Assembly: GCA_907165065.1 (NCBI GenBank)
Contig: OU015525.1
Location: 40,282,037 to 40,346,036 of the forward strand
Direction: 5' to 3'
Source of the DNA: Caprimulgus europaeus
Taxonomy: Eukaryota; Chordata; Aves; Caprimulgiformes; Caprimulgidae
DNA length: 64,000 nt
This document shows, piece after piece, positions 12,223 to 62,370 of the stretch. The notes under the pieces are model-generated. The model saw only the letters and a program-made list of their open reading frames with translations. It did not search any database and was not told the origin of the DNA. The number at the start of each line of letters is the position of its first letter. The stretch's first letter is position 1. The translations under genes and the position numbers were made by a program.

Positions 12223-15200
12223 GGTGATTTTGTAAAAGTCTTTTCTTCATAGTTCACCACATTTCTCCCCTTACAAATTAATTCCTATACCATGTATAGA
12301 CAGTTAGCAGTTGTGGTTAGAACTTCTGACGAAATATACAGAAGAACAAACCTTTGTGGTGCTGCTATTTCACAAGAGATTGTGGTTTTCAGTTGGATCT
12401 AGCTTTTAAAATGGCTTCAACTGTTGGCTGGGAGTGTCCTAAGTGTACTGGGAGCTGTGTAATCAGCATTCATATACTTAGATACTACCTATATTTAAAA
12501 TGAATATTTAAATGCGTGATAACTTCCTGTTCCATTATACTTCCTTCTGCTTTGTTTCTCACGTTCCTGAGAGTAAATAAAAAAATATAATTTAAAAACT
12601 ATTTGCTCCTTAATAAAGTTTCTCTCTAGAATACAGTAGGAGAGAAAGCACTGTTGCATATATGGAGACATGTAACAGTGACAAGAGCACAGTTAGCAAC
12701 AGAGATCAGTCAGAGAAACATCTGTACCAGTTGCAAAGAGATAAGCATTTGCTGGCAAAAATTGAAAAATATTTTTGAAGGGACAATTTACGTTAAGCAT
12801 CACTTTTAAATTATAAGGTTTCAAATTCTCCAAGTGTTTGGATACTGCTCAGATGATTGACTGAGAAGCAGTGGTCAAAGTAGAGGAAAACTTGAATGTC
12901 AAGCAAATGCTGTCAGTAATTTACAGGTAGAATTTCACCTTGTCCATCACAGCATTTCCTTTTGCTAATGGCATCTGCTTATGGTCTCATAACTTAATTT
13001 AGACTTTCAAGGTCTTGCTGGTTTCCTTGACTTTCTTATGGTCCAGTTACCATCATCACCAACAACTAATGTAGTTCTATCGTTGTTACTGATTTAGTGT
13101 CATGGACCACGATATCCTGCTACATATCATACAAACGCAATCAAAAGATGCTTCTTTCCCAAAGAATTTACAAAGAGGTAACAAATCCTTACAGGTAGAG
13201 GAAGGAAAATAACCAGAGTCAAAAACATCCAACTCACAGGTACCACTGGCTAGAAGAATACATCCCACTTGCTGGACACAGATGTGGTGACTCATGTAGT
13301 GATGACAAAACCTACTCTTTTTTTTTTTTTTCTTTTTTTCTTTTTTTTCAGTTGTGTTCCCAAACCACCATGGCTCACTGCTTCAGTTGCCAGCCAAAGG
13401 GCTACATCTTTTAATGCTTGACCATTAGAGATGCTGAGCACACAAGCTCCTTTGAAGCAACAGATTTCAGGTTCAAAAACTCAGAAGAGTAGGTGCCTTT
13501 TGCTTTAGACTTTTAAAAATTCTTAGTTACTTAAAGTATGCCATTGCAGCATTGTACTCTTTAATCTTTACCACCCAAGAATGACAAGCCAAATACTGAT
13601 TCAGTGTCTAAACCATCTTTCCAATATCCTTTTGAAAGCTGTGATCAGGTACCTTGAAGTTCAACAGCTTCTTCCCTTAATGGTCTTTCCCTTTAGGAAT
13701 TTTTTAAAAATATTTCAATATTGGAAGGCATATAGCACGAGGAGCTGTTCAATTTATTTTCTGCATATTGCTGAGTGATGTAGTCCTAAGTAGTTTCTCA
13801 CACCCTATTCTGTTCCAATTCTTTGAACAGAAGGCTATTGAAGTCAGGCTATTATAATGAGGCAGCAAATGTAAAATACTGAAATTTTCTCTTTCATATC
13901 ATACCAAGTGGGAAGTCTAAATGTGATACTGTAAAAAATACCATATGCTTATGAGTACTGAGCAGAAGTGGTAGCTTGGTTTTGGAAATTTTTCAGAGCA
14001 CACAAGAACCTAGAATTTCACCTCTACTCCTGAATTAAAAGCAGTCCTCTTAAAATGCAAAAGACTGCTTTTCCTCTCTCCTTCTAACCAGTCAGATGAT
14101 AGTAGCTATGTTTCCACGAGAATTAAAAGCACAATTTACTAAGCAGCTATAACAGCCGTGCGCTTTATGTCCAGTGAACTTTCCCTCCACAACACTGCCT
14201 GGTGGACAGCCTGTCCAGGCATGCCTGATCATTGTAACTCATGAGATCAGCATGGCCGCAGAGATTCTGACATGCTTAAAATGTGCTGGAAGTTACTCCT
14301 GCATGTATGTGGTATGTCAATATTTGGGGCAATTTTGGGGTTGCTGTTAAGAAAAGATATAATCCATGACTTTTCTTCGAAATCCACCTCCTGAGGGACA
14401 TGGTTCATTTTACTCAGTTGTAGTTACCTTAAAATTAAATGTCTAATTTAGGACTGTCATCTGGACTCCCTTTATAGTGAATGGAGATCCTATAGGAAGC
14501 AATTCATTCTCCTTAGGTGTGATGCCTGAGTGCAGAACAGTGAATCGTACACCTCTCTCTATGATGTACAGTAGAAACATGGAAGACTATCTCAGACTAG
14601 AGCCTTAACTTATATATTTGGCTAAATTTAGTCAAGAAGAACCCATTCTTAGTGCCGCAAGTACAACTATTTCCTGAAGAAGTTCTGTTCTAAACAATCA
14701 CTCTGAACAGAAGCGTTGTTTGTATTTATTTGTCACTTCTCCAGATGCTCTGAAATAAAATATAACTCTATTGACTGGTAACACAGGAGACAGCATTTTC
14801 CAGTTAAGAAAAAAAGAGAAAAGCAGAAAAAAACTGGTCTTGCATTCAGAAATATATTCATAGAAATATGTACTACACATCATACAAAATGTGTCAGATT
14901 TCCAGATGGGAATGAAGAAGGAAGGGTCTTTATACACTTGTTGTGTGTTCCTCAAAGTAGGGTAAGCAATCTAATTAGCTTATTCAGGCTTTGGCTGAGC
15001 TGATCTTGTATCTCTACAGTTCATCACACAGTATTAGCTTTTATGCAGAAATTATGTTATCATAGGTTTGCTCCTTGTCTTTGCTGAACTGGGTTCTGAT
15101 TTATGGAAAGCGGGATACATCAACCAATAATTTAGAATATACATCAAAGAAATATTACATGCTTGCATGTATGTCTGAAAATTAATCTAAATTATGGATT

Positions 15201-15295
15201 TGTTTTATTGAACTAAAATGGAAGCATGCATATTTTTATATCACAGCTCTTCTTTGCAGCAAGAATGCTGTCGGATACAGGGTAGAAGTAGTTAA
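12223..15295. other. Upstream intergenic region, part 2
   Basis: AT-rich sequence with a T-rich tract at about 13316-13350. No gene or repeat family was recognised. Confidence 0.7.
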
Positions 15296-15300
15296 TAAAT

Positions 15301-15897
15301 TGTATTGGGTCTGGCTGAGACGGAGTTAATTTTCCCCATAGCAGGCCTCAGAGTTCTGTGTTCTGTTTTCGTAGCTAGAAAGGTGTTGATAACAAACCAG
15401 TGTTTTGTTTACTGCTGAGTAGTGTTAGCAGAGCACCAAGGCTGTCTCTCCAAAATTTACCCCCCACCCCCAGCAGGCTGGGGGTGGGGAAGGTCTTGGG
15501 AGGGGACACGGCCAGGACAGCTGACCCAAAGGGACCAAAGGGATATTCCATACCATATGATGTATGCTCAGAGATAAAAGCAAGGGGAACAGAGGAGGAA
15601 GGGGGGCATTCGTTATTTACATTTGTCCTCCAGGGTAACTGCTGTGCATATACTGAAGCCCTGCTTCCCAGGAAGGAGCCAAACATGGGCTGCTGATGGG
15701 AAGTAGAGAATAAATATTTTGTTCTTTTGCTTCTGTGTGCACAGCTTTGCTTCGCTTCTATTAAACTGCCTTTGTCTCAACCCATGAGTTTGGGGTTTTG
15801 TTCCATCTTATTTTCTCCAATCCCCATCTTGCTGAGGAGGGGGGTGATAGAGCAGCATGGTGGGTACCTGGCATTCAGGCAAGATCAACCCACCACA
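15301..15897 (+). mobile_element. Solo LTR of an avian endogenous retrovirus
   Basis: A 597-bp element begins TG and ends CA, flanked by a perfect 5-bp direct repeat TAAAT (15296-15300 and 15898-15902). Content is typical of a common neoavian LTR: GTCTGGCTGAGACGGAGTTA near the start, a TATA-like GATAAAAG near 15573, an ATTAAA poly(A) signal at 15760-15765 and a downstream CAACCCATGAGTTT block. No retroviral genes flank it, so it is a recombined solo LTR. The 5-bp duplication fits class III (ERVL-like) or some class II elements; the family was not confirmed. Confidence 0.85.
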
Positions 15898-15902
15898 TAA
15901 AT

Positions 15903-18627
15903 AAATGGCCTAACATAGCTGGGACTATTATGTACAGGAAAAATACATGCATTTAAAGTATTCTTAGCTGAAACTTTTACAAACTTTTAAAGGTAACCTA
16001 TCTAAGTAAATAAAACAGTTTAGTCCTGCATCTCAGTTCTTTTGCTTTCTTCTCCCTCCTCGACATTCAAGCAAACCACACCCTGCCAGGTAAGATACTT
16101 CCTAGCAGAGCGCTGAACCTGTTGACCAAGAAAGGGAGAATTTTGATTTTAGTATTTACAGAATGGCATTTAAACTTCCCTTTGTCATAGAGTTTTATAC
16201 ATATATATTCTTAAACAAATACGCACTTGCTCACAAGGAAAAAAATAAAACAATGTATGAATCTGCAAACTAATGTTCTGCCAACACACCAACTTTTCCC
16301 ATAGAAAAATAGGGAAAATCCAATGACATCACGATTTACTTTTTAAATTTCCACTTAAGTGATATATTATGGTTGTACACAAAATAGAAATCAGTTTAAT
16401 CTGTAAGGTTGTATTTGTATAACACTTTTGCATAAAGTATCTGTCCTCAAGAGATGCTCCCTGCCTCCCCGAGGCTTTTTGTGTTTTCTCTCACCATCAC
16501 TATCCATATTTATTTTCATTACTATTAAATGAAATACAGCTCCATTGCCCTGTGAACTATACGTAACAAGTTTACTAAAAGGCCTTTCCTTACAACACCG
16601 GCTATAAAGATAAATTATTCAACTGCTCATCCACTTTTCAAATCAATGTTTGTGGTACCATATTTAGTAGCTATACAGTAGAGCAGAGTGACTCTTATGC
16701 ATGTAATGACATGAAGTATGTATGGGTGTTGGAGGGGAGCCAAGTTACCAGCTTCATAAAGCAGATGGGACACCAAAGGTGTGAGGAGGGATCTTACTCG
16801 ATGCACATAGTCAGTTTTTTCCCATATAGTTAGTATGAGTTCTAAACCTGTTTTAATAAAGCAAGTATACTCTTTCTGTTAAAATTTTGTCTTGGATCTT
16901 TAAATCTTACATGCCTTTAAAAAGACTAAGTTAGTGTTCCCCAGCAGTGTGGATATACAAAAGTGTACTGGATTATTTCTGGCTTACCATATTCACTTCA
17001 GTATTTTATGAGTCCTCTTCAGGACACTTCCATAACGAAGTGCAGGATCTGTCTGAGCAGTATGTACCAAACCAGAGGCTGAGAATCCAGCCCTAATTCT
17101 ACATTAATTAACCTATGAAAAAGAGCTGTTAGCAATGTCAGCAAAGGAATATAGAGAGCTAAAGGAGATGTATTAACTATCTAATCCTTCAATGAGGACT
17201 AAAATCAAAACAATTTATAGTCAAGAACTCAATTTAATCATGGGTGTAATTCAGGATTTCACCAGAAATATTACTTTTACGTAAAATCATCAATTTAAAT
17301 TGATGAGTAAATATTTGTACAAAATTCTCTCTTCCTTGCCTTCATGGTTTTACTGACAGAACAGCTTTATATGCTGACACTGTAAATCTGCCCACAGTAT
17401 TGTTTTGTTCCAAGTAAAAATGGTAAATTTTGCATTTCCTTATTGACAAAAAAATGGTTTAATTAAAATTGATTTTAAATCAGTTAAACACTTAAAAATT
17501 TCTTTGTGTACATGTAAAAACTGATTTGCAACTAGCTCAAAAAAAATTAGCAAATTTATTATAAATAGGCTGGTTACAAACTAGTTAAAATATGTTCACA
17601 CGAGAGCTTGCAATGGTATGATCAGGGTAAACTTTATATGATTATTTTTAAATTAGGGGAATTTCTGCATGCACCTCCAAGTCATCAATCAGATCAGAGC
17701 AATAGGTAAGCCATGGCACATCTAGTTATTGTTGTTGCTGATCTTGTTGATTCTATTATTGTTACTGTGGTAGAAGCAGGATGTACCAGTTAAGGGTCTA
17801 TTATTCTAGGCTGTGAGTACACATACAACAAAAAAATAGCATATGCCACAGAGAACTTAGAGCTAGCACCTGCTTTGCAGAATTTAGCCTGCCCTAAACT
17901 TTTGCTTAAAGTAAAACTATTCAATTGTAACTTTGAATAAATGGTAACTTTACAACACTGCAAACTTATTTTAAACAGTTTAAATGTCATTGAAAAACAG
18001 TGAGAGATGACTATGTTATTTTCCATTAAAAAAATGTGCTTCTGTTTTTCTGACTAGCTCTAATAACAATAAGCTAAAGTAATATTTACTAGCTTTGCTT
18101 TTGATTAATGTGTCATGGGTTGGCCATTGACATACCTTGCAGAATAAATATATTATTGGATGAATCCTTGAAATACACTCAGGAATCTTTTATGCTCCAA
18201 CAATTCAGTGGGAACTTCACCATTGACTTCAACAGTGGAGGTTAAGCCTATTCTGAACATGTCTAAAAATTCTCAATATAATAGAATGGATTGACAGGAA
18301 ACACTTGAACATTGTATTTTGTGAAGCTTTTGGGTACCTGAAAGACAAAGCTTTACCAGATAAATACCCTGAAGAATATCTGACAGAAACCCACAATTGT
18401 AAAAGCTTTCCCTAACAAAACTGTAGGCACAGTAAGTATAGCACTACATCTGAGACACGAATCCTGTATTCACAATGACATAAATGTATCTACTGGGCAA
18501 TATACAGGCATGTACTCCCCTATTCCTGAAAGAATCTATGTACATCTTTAAGATTGTGATATGTGGTCATTGCCTGAATTGAACCCTTCATTTATTTAAG
18601 GTGACATTACCAGTGTGAAAATAAAAA
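15903..18627. other. Upstream intergenic region, part 3
   Basis: AT-rich sequence, unusually so around 17400-17650. No coding or transposon sequence was recognised. Confidence 0.7.
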
Positions 18628-18702
18628 TAGAATTGTAGAATTGTTTAGGCTGGAAAAGACCTTTTAAGATCACTGAGTCCAACTGCTAACCAGTGGTTCT
18701 AG
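18628..18702 (-). mobile_element. Short CR1 LINE 3'-end fragment
   Basis: The plus strand reads TAGAATTGTAGAATTGTTTAGG, then CTGGAAAAGACCTTTTAAGA and GAGTCCAACTG. These are the reverse complement of the terminal ~75 bp of CR1. It is a minimal, diverged 5'-truncated copy. Confidence 0.75.
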
Positions 18703-19007
18703 GTCTTGTCATTCTGATTCTTTCAATTATTGGTCTGCACCAATTTCTTCAGGAAAAGGAAAATGAGCAGAGGTGCTTACCTGGAAAATACAAGCAAAGA
18801 CAAGGACACCATTAGCAAGATGCTGTCACAAATCTAGAACGGAGGAAAGTAGCCAGACTGACGGAGTTACAACAGCACTTTGACAGAAGAAAGACTAATT
18901 CCTATACGTGGAGTATTGAGTTTTGGCAACTCCATGACAAATACTGGTGCTAACAGCACTGTTTTGTGGATGTTGTGGCAAAGGGTCTGAACCACTTGAC
19001 CATGGAG

Positions 19008-19039
19008 TACTGTTCTGTAAGTATTATTACAGAACAGTA
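19008..19039. repeat. Perfect 13-bp inverted repeat, 6-nt loop
   Basis: TACTGTTCTGTAA (19008-19020) is exactly complementary to 19027-19039. It lies about 100 bp before the first recognisable part of the fossil CR1. Confidence 0.95.
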
Positions 19040-19129
19040 ATGTAAGTTATGTCCATTCAACAGACAGGAAAGAGCATTTGAGGACAGTGACTCATAGACT
19101 TGGGGAGGTCACCCTTTAACAACATTAGA

Positions 19130-21340
19130 AAGGGACTTTAAAAGAGGGCAGTTGCAAAAAGCTAAAAATAAGGAACCTTAGAGAGGAAGAAAGAAGAAAG
19201 TAGGCATTAAGAAAGAAAATAATGAAATATATTTTGTGGTATCGGAAGTCAAATGCCAGGGATCTATGGAAAAAATATTGTTTTAGTAGTATCCCAGAGA
19301 TATGGTGGAACACTTTGGTGATAGCTGTATATAACAATGCTAAGGAAAAAGGGCACAGGCAATCAGGGGATGATGATTTATTTTGTATTGAATCCAGGAA
19401 GAGACAAAATATAATGTTTTCGGTAAAAATGAAAAAGAGGAAGTAAAAATATGTCATGATTGGGGTCTATTTTTCATAATAGATTATAGCTGTATTCAAA
19501 AGGAGGAAGTTGATGTTTTTTCTGACTTATTCTGAGCAACTAATAAAGGCATTCAAAAAGCTTGCCCATGCGATAATGGTGAATTACAATTACTTGAACA
19601 CCAGTTACAAAAACAATATGGCAGGACATAAAAGGTCCATCAAGTTCCTGTAATGTTGTAGGAAGGATCTTTTGCTTCTTGTAAGAGGAAGTTATAAGAT
19701 GAATTACCAATTTGAATTGCATGACAAATAGGGAGGAGCTCATTTTGATTTTAAAGGCAGAAGGTAAACTGAGTGAAAGTGATCATGACACGTTTTCCTA
19801 AAATAGACTTCCCTACTCTAAGAAAAAGAGGAAGAAAAAGCACGTCTGCACGTCCAACTATGGGTTGCATTGTTACAGAGAAATAGTTAAGCTAGCTTTA
19901 ATCAAGCTAGGCTGGGTACTAAAAGCAGGTTCATCATAACAGCATGCCATTCTATATGAGTTAATTAACCTCCTTCCTGTATGGTCTAGGTCTAAGCTCA
20001 GTCATTTAAAGCTAACCTAGATTTTCTACAGAGAACAATGGATTCATTTTTAATTACACATACAATAGCAAGCTACATTGATATGAACAAAAGGAAGCAG
20101 AGGAAGCTTAAGTAGACTGTGTTAACATCACATTAAGAGCTCTTCAAGGATTTGAAAAAAAAAAGTCACAATAAGGGGATATAGCTGAAGAGTAACATAA
20201 AAGAATATGAATAAAAGAATAAAATCACAAAGCCTACACTACAAAATGAGTGACAGGTAAAAAAGGGTATAAAGGGCAACAAGAAAATGTTTTGGAAATA
20301 CATTAGAAGTGCCCAGATACTTAGTTGAATTTATCTTATTATAGATTTCAGAGAAGGAATGGGTTAAAAACTATTTAGATTATATGTATTCCAGTTAATA
20401 GAGCCTGAAGAATTTTACTTAATAATATAGGAAAAACAATCACTGAATTGCTAAAAGACTGTTTGGGTCCAAGGTGACTAGAAAAGCATAAAATGTGTCT
20501 ACCTAAGGAAAGCAGGTCCAAAGCTATCCAGATTAATTTTGATCCCATGGGATATTCTAGAAGAAATTCAATGATGAAGAGGTTAACATAAGTTTGTCAG
20601 AAACAGATGTGCTCACGCTAATCTAATGCCCTTTTCTACAATCAGTTTCACTGATTCAGTAGAAAAAGAGGAACAGTAAGCACCATAGATCTTGAGTTTA
20701 GTATAATTTAGACACTGTCTCATGACAGTTTTCTTAAAACAAAAAGCAAAGGAAATACAGTTTTCATGAAAACACAATCCAAAAGGCACACTGCTTGCAA
20801 AAATCAAACTTGGAGAGCATTTGCAGCGAGTTCCCATAAGGATCTGCTGTCATTTCAGTTCTCTTCAATATTTCCATTAGTGATCTGCAAGATGCAACAG
20901 AATAGAGATTTATTTTATAAACCCTGGTTTTCACCAACCTGGGACCTAAAAGACAGAATCAGATTTCAAAACTAGCTTCATAACTTGGATAAATGTCTAA
21001 GGATGAAATCATCAAGGCTACAGCAAAATATCACACCTGAGAACTCAAACGTACAAAATAAAATGGTGAGAACTAGGTGCCAATATGTTAGAAAAGGTTC
21101 TGAGCAGAAATAAGTTTCTGTCACAAGAAGAAAAGCAAGTTATTTCTGGGATGTATTTACAGACATTGTTCTCGTGTAATACATGGGATATAATTACTGC
21201 ACTCTAGCTACTGTTGACTGGACTGTTCTAAGGGGCCTTAGACCTTAAGATAAAGATAAAAATCATACTGGAAAGAAGCCAGAGAAAAGCTGTAAGAATA
21301 AATTATTTATGAGTGCAGTCTATGAGGAAAGTGAAACAAA
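19130..21340 (+). mobile_element. Ancient, decayed CR1-type LINE (endonuclease to 3' region)
   Basis: Disjointed frames on the plus strand spell CR1-clade landmarks in the right order. An endonuclease block SSIPEIWWN lies at 19285-19311. TNREEL at 19724-19741 is followed by LSESDHD near 19769-19789, the late endonuclease motif. The reverse-transcriptase segment VLFNISISDLQDATE is at about 20858-20902. A terminal region near 21260-21340 resembles the CR1 block ILERSQRKAVRI. Frameshifts and stops are everywhere, so it is non-functional. It looks much older than the CR1 ends elsewhere in the window, similar to lineages seen in turtles and other reptiles. Boundaries are approximate. Confidence 0.65.
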
Positions 21341-22239
21341 TAGTTTAGTCTGTGAGATTATATACATATCTACACATACAAACAATTGTATAAATAAATA
21401 TATATATTTACACACATATATTTATTAAAACATATGTGAACAACATATCAAAGTGTCAATTTCCACTGGGAGTATGACAATGAGGAATGCAGTAAAGAAA
21501 ATTCAGGTTGGATACTGGACAAATACATATTCATAAATTTTGTTAGACATTTGTACAAGCTAAATGCAAGTGTTCCAGATTTCCTACAAATAGGTGCTTT
21601 TATAAATCCATTAGACAAATAGTTCTTGTGGATGATATCACTGGTTTTCAAACTATGATCCACTGACTCCGTAGATTCTGTGAACTACTCCTAAGACATC
21701 CCTGCGAGACAATTAGCAAAAGCAAACCTCTTCTCAGTGTACACAACACTTCAGATTCATGTTTATGGGTCCACAAATTGAAAATGTTTGAGTAAAGCTG
21801 ATCGACACAGATCTGATTCAGCCTCAGCGCACAGATTAGATTAGACAATCTCTTGAGGCCTACAAGCCTATAAATCTTTTTATTCCTGCGTGAAAAATTA
21901 CACCCCCTCTGTGAATCAATTTTTTTCCCTTATAAAAATGCAAATAGCAGTATTTTTCTATCTCACAAGAGATTGTGTCAGTAAACATGCAAATTGTTCA
22001 GATACAATGGCAGTTACACAAACTGAAGTGTTTTATACAAACTAGGGGATTTTATTTACCTCCCCTCTTCACAGAGGTTTTTTTTTTAGGTTTTGAACAC
22101 CTGGCAGAACATCACCTCCTGCCTGGGGCACCTGTCACACACATTACAGGTAAAAGGAATCGCACTGCAATGGCGCTACATTTACAACTTTTATTTAAAC
22201 GCAAGTAAATAAGGCTCTTTCGCCATGTAAAAAAGCGTG
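21341..22239. other. NSMAF upstream flank
   Basis: Includes an AT-rich stretch of TATA/ACAT dinucleotide-like sequence at about 21360-21430. No gene is seen before the CpG island begins. Confidence 0.7.
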
Positions 22240-22635
22240 CGCTTCCCTCGGTGCGCACACGAAGCCGATTTTCGGCCCAGGCGTTCCATCCCCGGGAGGC
22301 GGCCGGCAGGCCGGGCCCACCGTCGCCCGGACCCCGGGGACTGCGTTTCCACAAAAAGCCCCCGCTGCCGTCAGCCGTGGACACGGGTGGCACCTCCATC
22401 CCAGGAACAATAAAAACAAAACTGCAGAACCTTTAAGGGATGGAGGGCGTTGCGTTCCCGTGATGAGGGCCCCATCTAGACCCGTCTGAGGCGCCGGCCC
22501 AGCCAAGTCCCACTCGCCCCGGAGGCCCTGATGGGCCGCAGAGACGCTGCACGCCGGGCGAGGGCGCAGAGCCCTCGGTGCCGAGAGGCTCCCTTCCTCG
22601 GCTGCTTGTGCCACCTTCCCCCGCCTCTCCGGCGG

Positions 22636-22650
22636 TATAAACGGGGCGGG
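22636..22650 (+). promoter_or_regulatory. Candidate NSMAF core promoter: TATA-like box plus GC box
   Basis: TATAAA lies at 22636-22641, followed at once by an Sp1-type GC box GGGGCGGG at 22643-22650. This would place initiation near 22665 and give a 5' UTR of roughly 120 nt before the ATG at 22788. CpG-island promoters are usually TATA-less, so the TATA-like box may be fortuitous. A GC box downstream of TATA is also an unusual order. Confidence 0.45.
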
Positions 22651-22787
22651 CGCCCCCAGCCAGGCCCGTCAGACCGGCTGCCTGCCTGCGGCCGCAGGCC
22701 GGCTCGCTCTCCCTGCTTCTCTGAGGCGCGGCCTGGCCTGCTCTGCACTGTTCTGCTGTGGCGGCGGCACCTAGGCCGGGCGGCTTC

Positions 22788-62098
<39,311 letters not shown>

Positions 62099-62370
62099 GT
62101 GCCTTTCCCTCCAGACATTTAAAAGAACTCTTATTTTAAACCAAACCTTTTAAAGGAACTTAACTGTGTGCAATGATGGCTGCTGAAGTTCAACCAGATA
62201 GGAAGCTTTGTTCAGCTACAACTTTCTATGTTACGGTGACTTCACTGAGAGCTCTTAACCTCCATAGTGTATACATTTGTTCTTCATGGACTATCATACT
62301 GAAAATGCTTGTCTGAGATGAAATTAAAGACCTATTTTTCTGTAATTAAAGAGCTCTTAACTTGCAGTCA
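62099..62370 (+). other. NSMAF 3' UTR, proximal candidate end
   Basis: Two ATTAAA poly(A) signals lie 225-250 nt after the stop, at 62323-62328 and 62345-62350, so a short 3' UTR ending near 62365 is plausible. Longer 3' UTRs cannot be excluded; another ATTAAA occurs near 62730. Confidence 0.5.

Noticed and set aside
15375-15696. Overlapping ~100-codon frames on both strands
   Set aside because: Both fall inside the solo LTR, which does not encode a recognisable protein.
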